Shown here one piece after another: positions 5,923 to 7,103 of a stretch of DNA of 7,103 bases (position 1 is its first letter; the number at the start of each line of letters is the position of its first letter). Location of the stretch: assembly GCA_003503535.1 (NCBI GenBank), contig DOCI01000134.1, positions 18,144-25,246 of the forward strand. The letters are read 5' to 3'. Under the pieces are notes generated by a model that had not been told where the DNA came from, searched no databases, and was given only the letters and a program-made list of their open reading frames with translations. The translations under genes and the position numbers were made by a program. The DNA is from Planctomycetaceae bacterium (GTDB lineage: Bacteria; Planctomycetota; Planctomycetia; Planctomycetales; Planctomycetaceae).

Positions 5923-7103
5923 GTGAGCAAAGAGACGCCCGAGACTTCCGTCGATGTTCCTGAGGTCGTCCACAAACAGTCTTTCTTGTCCCTGCTTGTG
6001 ATCGCAGCCACAATTGCAATCACACTACTTCAAGTCATCGTGCTGACCTCAACCCATTTGCCTCTGGGTGTCTCTGGAGAATGGGTTTGGCCTCGGATCC
6101 CCGCAGGAAATACCGAGTTGCTTGCAGTGATGTTTACAATTCTCCTGTGCACTGGTTATCTAACCTTATTGTGGATGGGAAGTCGCTGGTTTGATCAATC
6201 TGGACGTGTGCGGATCGCAATGGGATTGCTTTTATTGGTAATCGCATCGTGGATATTGATACCGACATTGCGTTCGGTTCCGGCAGGAATATATGGCACG
6301 GCGGGGTCGAGTTGGGTCACATATTATCCGCGTATGTCGGGTTACTACACGGCTGCTATGAATAACGAGGAGACTTCCACGGAATTTCTGGCAGGCTATG
6401 AAGATGTTGTGAGGCAGGGAGATTATCTGCATCAGGGGACCCACCCTCCTGGTTTGATTCTCTATTTTCGAGTGTTAAAAACGATATGCACGGCTTCTCC
6501 TGCGCTCTCGAAATTATTGATCGAAACGGAGTCGCAACCGCTTCACGATGGTCTGGATGTTGTTGAGCAACTTGCTCGGGATAATGGTCAGGTTTTTACG
6601 GAATCGCATCGAGCTGTTTTGTCACTCAATCTCTGGGTGACTGGTTTGGTCGCGGCATTAACTGTAATTCCCTTATTGCTCATCACCTGGCAATTTGTTC
6701 CTTTTCGGTCGGCCTGGCTCGTTGCGGGTTTGTGGCCATTGATTCCTTCGTTATCTGTGTTTGCTCCGAAATCAGATTTGCTGCTTCCCTTTTTTTCGGC
6801 CTGGGTAACTGCCTGCTGGATCGTGTCAGTCCGCAGGAATTCGATCGGACTCAGTTTGTTAGCAGGTTTGATTTTCTGGTTCGGCTGTGTAATTTCGTTA
6901 GCAGTGATCGTTGTGCCTGTAATTCTCGCAGTGTGGATGATTCTCAATTCTCTGATTGAAATAATACATGCTGAGCAGAATCGATTCGACAGATATTCTG
7001 TGCTGAAACTGATCCGCCGACTGCATTGGAAACCTGCGATCGGCTCGCTGGTCGTGTTTGTTGTGATGACTTTGTTCACTGCATTGATCTTCAAGTTGAA
7101 TCT
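5923..7103 (+). CDS. Polytopic membrane protein, probable GT-C-type glycosyltransferase (3' end cut)
   Basis: An open frame from GTG at 5923 runs to the right edge, giving 393 residues with the C-terminus missing. An in-frame TAA at 5917-5919 bounds the start, and the first in-frame ATG is codon 70, which would remove the first hydrophobic helix, so GTG is preferred. A polar 20-residue N-terminus is followed by hydrophobic segments at about 21-41, 65-86, 97-114, 231-256, 263-280, 286-303, 307-342 (long, perhaps two) and 371-391. Between the third and fourth lies a soluble loop of about 115 residues with YYPRMSGYY (134-142) and GDYLHQGTHPPG (166-177). An HPP motif in an extracytoplasmic loop is typical of PMT/ArnT-like (GT39/GT83-type) enzymes that use polyprenyl-phosphate sugars, and this is the basis of the call. 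Sugar and acceptor cannot be inferred, and other multi-pass proteins are possible. It lies 80 bases after the phosphatase gene with no terminator between, so a shared transcript is plausible. Confidence 0.8.
   Translation, partial: MSKETPETSVDVPEVVHKQSFLSLLVIAATIAITLLQVIVLTSTHLPLGVSGEWVWPRIPAGNTELLAVMFTILLCTGYLTLLWMGSRWFDQSGRVRIAMGLLLLVIASWILIPTLRSVPAGIYGTAGSSWVTYYPRMSGYYTAAMNNEETSTEFLAGYEDVVRQGDYLHQGTHPPGLILYFRVLKTICTASPALSKLLIETESQPLHDGLDVVEQLARDNGQVFTESHRAVLSLNLWVTGLVAALTVIPLLLITWQFVPFRSAWLVAGLWPLIPSLSVFAPKSDLLLPFFSAWVTACWIVSVRRNSIGLSLLAGLIFWFGCVISLAVIVVPVILAVWMILNSLIEIIHAEQNRFDRYSVLKLIRRLHWKPAIGSLVVFVVMTLFTALIFKLN

Noticed and set aside
6588..7094. 168-codon minus-strand open frame
   Set aside because: It is antisense to the membrane-protein gene; its Thr/Asn/Ile-rich translation is what the complement of hydrophobic codons gives, with no motif.

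Overview
The window reads as an ordinary chromosomal stretch of a planctomycete (order Planctomycetales, something like Gimesia, Rubinisphaera or Thalassoglobus). This is an inference from mid-range GC, the style of the proteins, start codons without a clear Shine-Dalgarno sequence, and long structured spacers between genes. I cannot name the species. I see no rRNA, tRNA, CRISPR array, transposase or phage gene.

Layout: (1) The minus strand from 3505 to the left edge is one uninterrupted reading frame of at least 1168 codons, cut by the window edge. It encodes a very large, soluble, mostly helical protein of unknown function with an acidic, tryptophan-containing linker in the middle. (2) A 559-base divergent spacer (3506-4064) holds two adjacent inverted-repeat structures (3713-3757 and 3762-3849) and a short tandem repeat (3929-3948). 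(3) 4065-4790 (+) encodes a complete PIG-L/LmbE-family zinc deacetylase that most resembles the BshB1 enzymes of bacillithiol synthesis. (4) A 314-base spacer (4791-5104) begins with a 105-base element bounded by an 8-base inverted repeat; its left end contains the deacetylase stop codon. The spacer then carries promoter-like hexamers, three TGTTAAT repeats spaced exactly 16 bases apart, and an overlapping dyad. (5) 5105-5842 (+) encodes a complete, soluble PP2C-type Ser/Thr phosphatase with all core motifs. (6) 5923 to the right edge (+) begins a polytopic membrane protein, probably a GT-C-fold glycosyltransferase-like protein, with a GTG start; only the first 393 residues are inside the window.

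The phosphatase and the membrane protein lie 80 bases apart on the same strand and could be cotranscribed. The deacetylase is separated from them by the repeat element and its own spacer. The giant gene is transcribed away from all the others. Nothing in the sequence ties the four genes into one pathway. The most interesting items are the unknown giant protein, the two structured or mobile-looking intergenic elements, and the phased repeats in front of the phosphatase gene.
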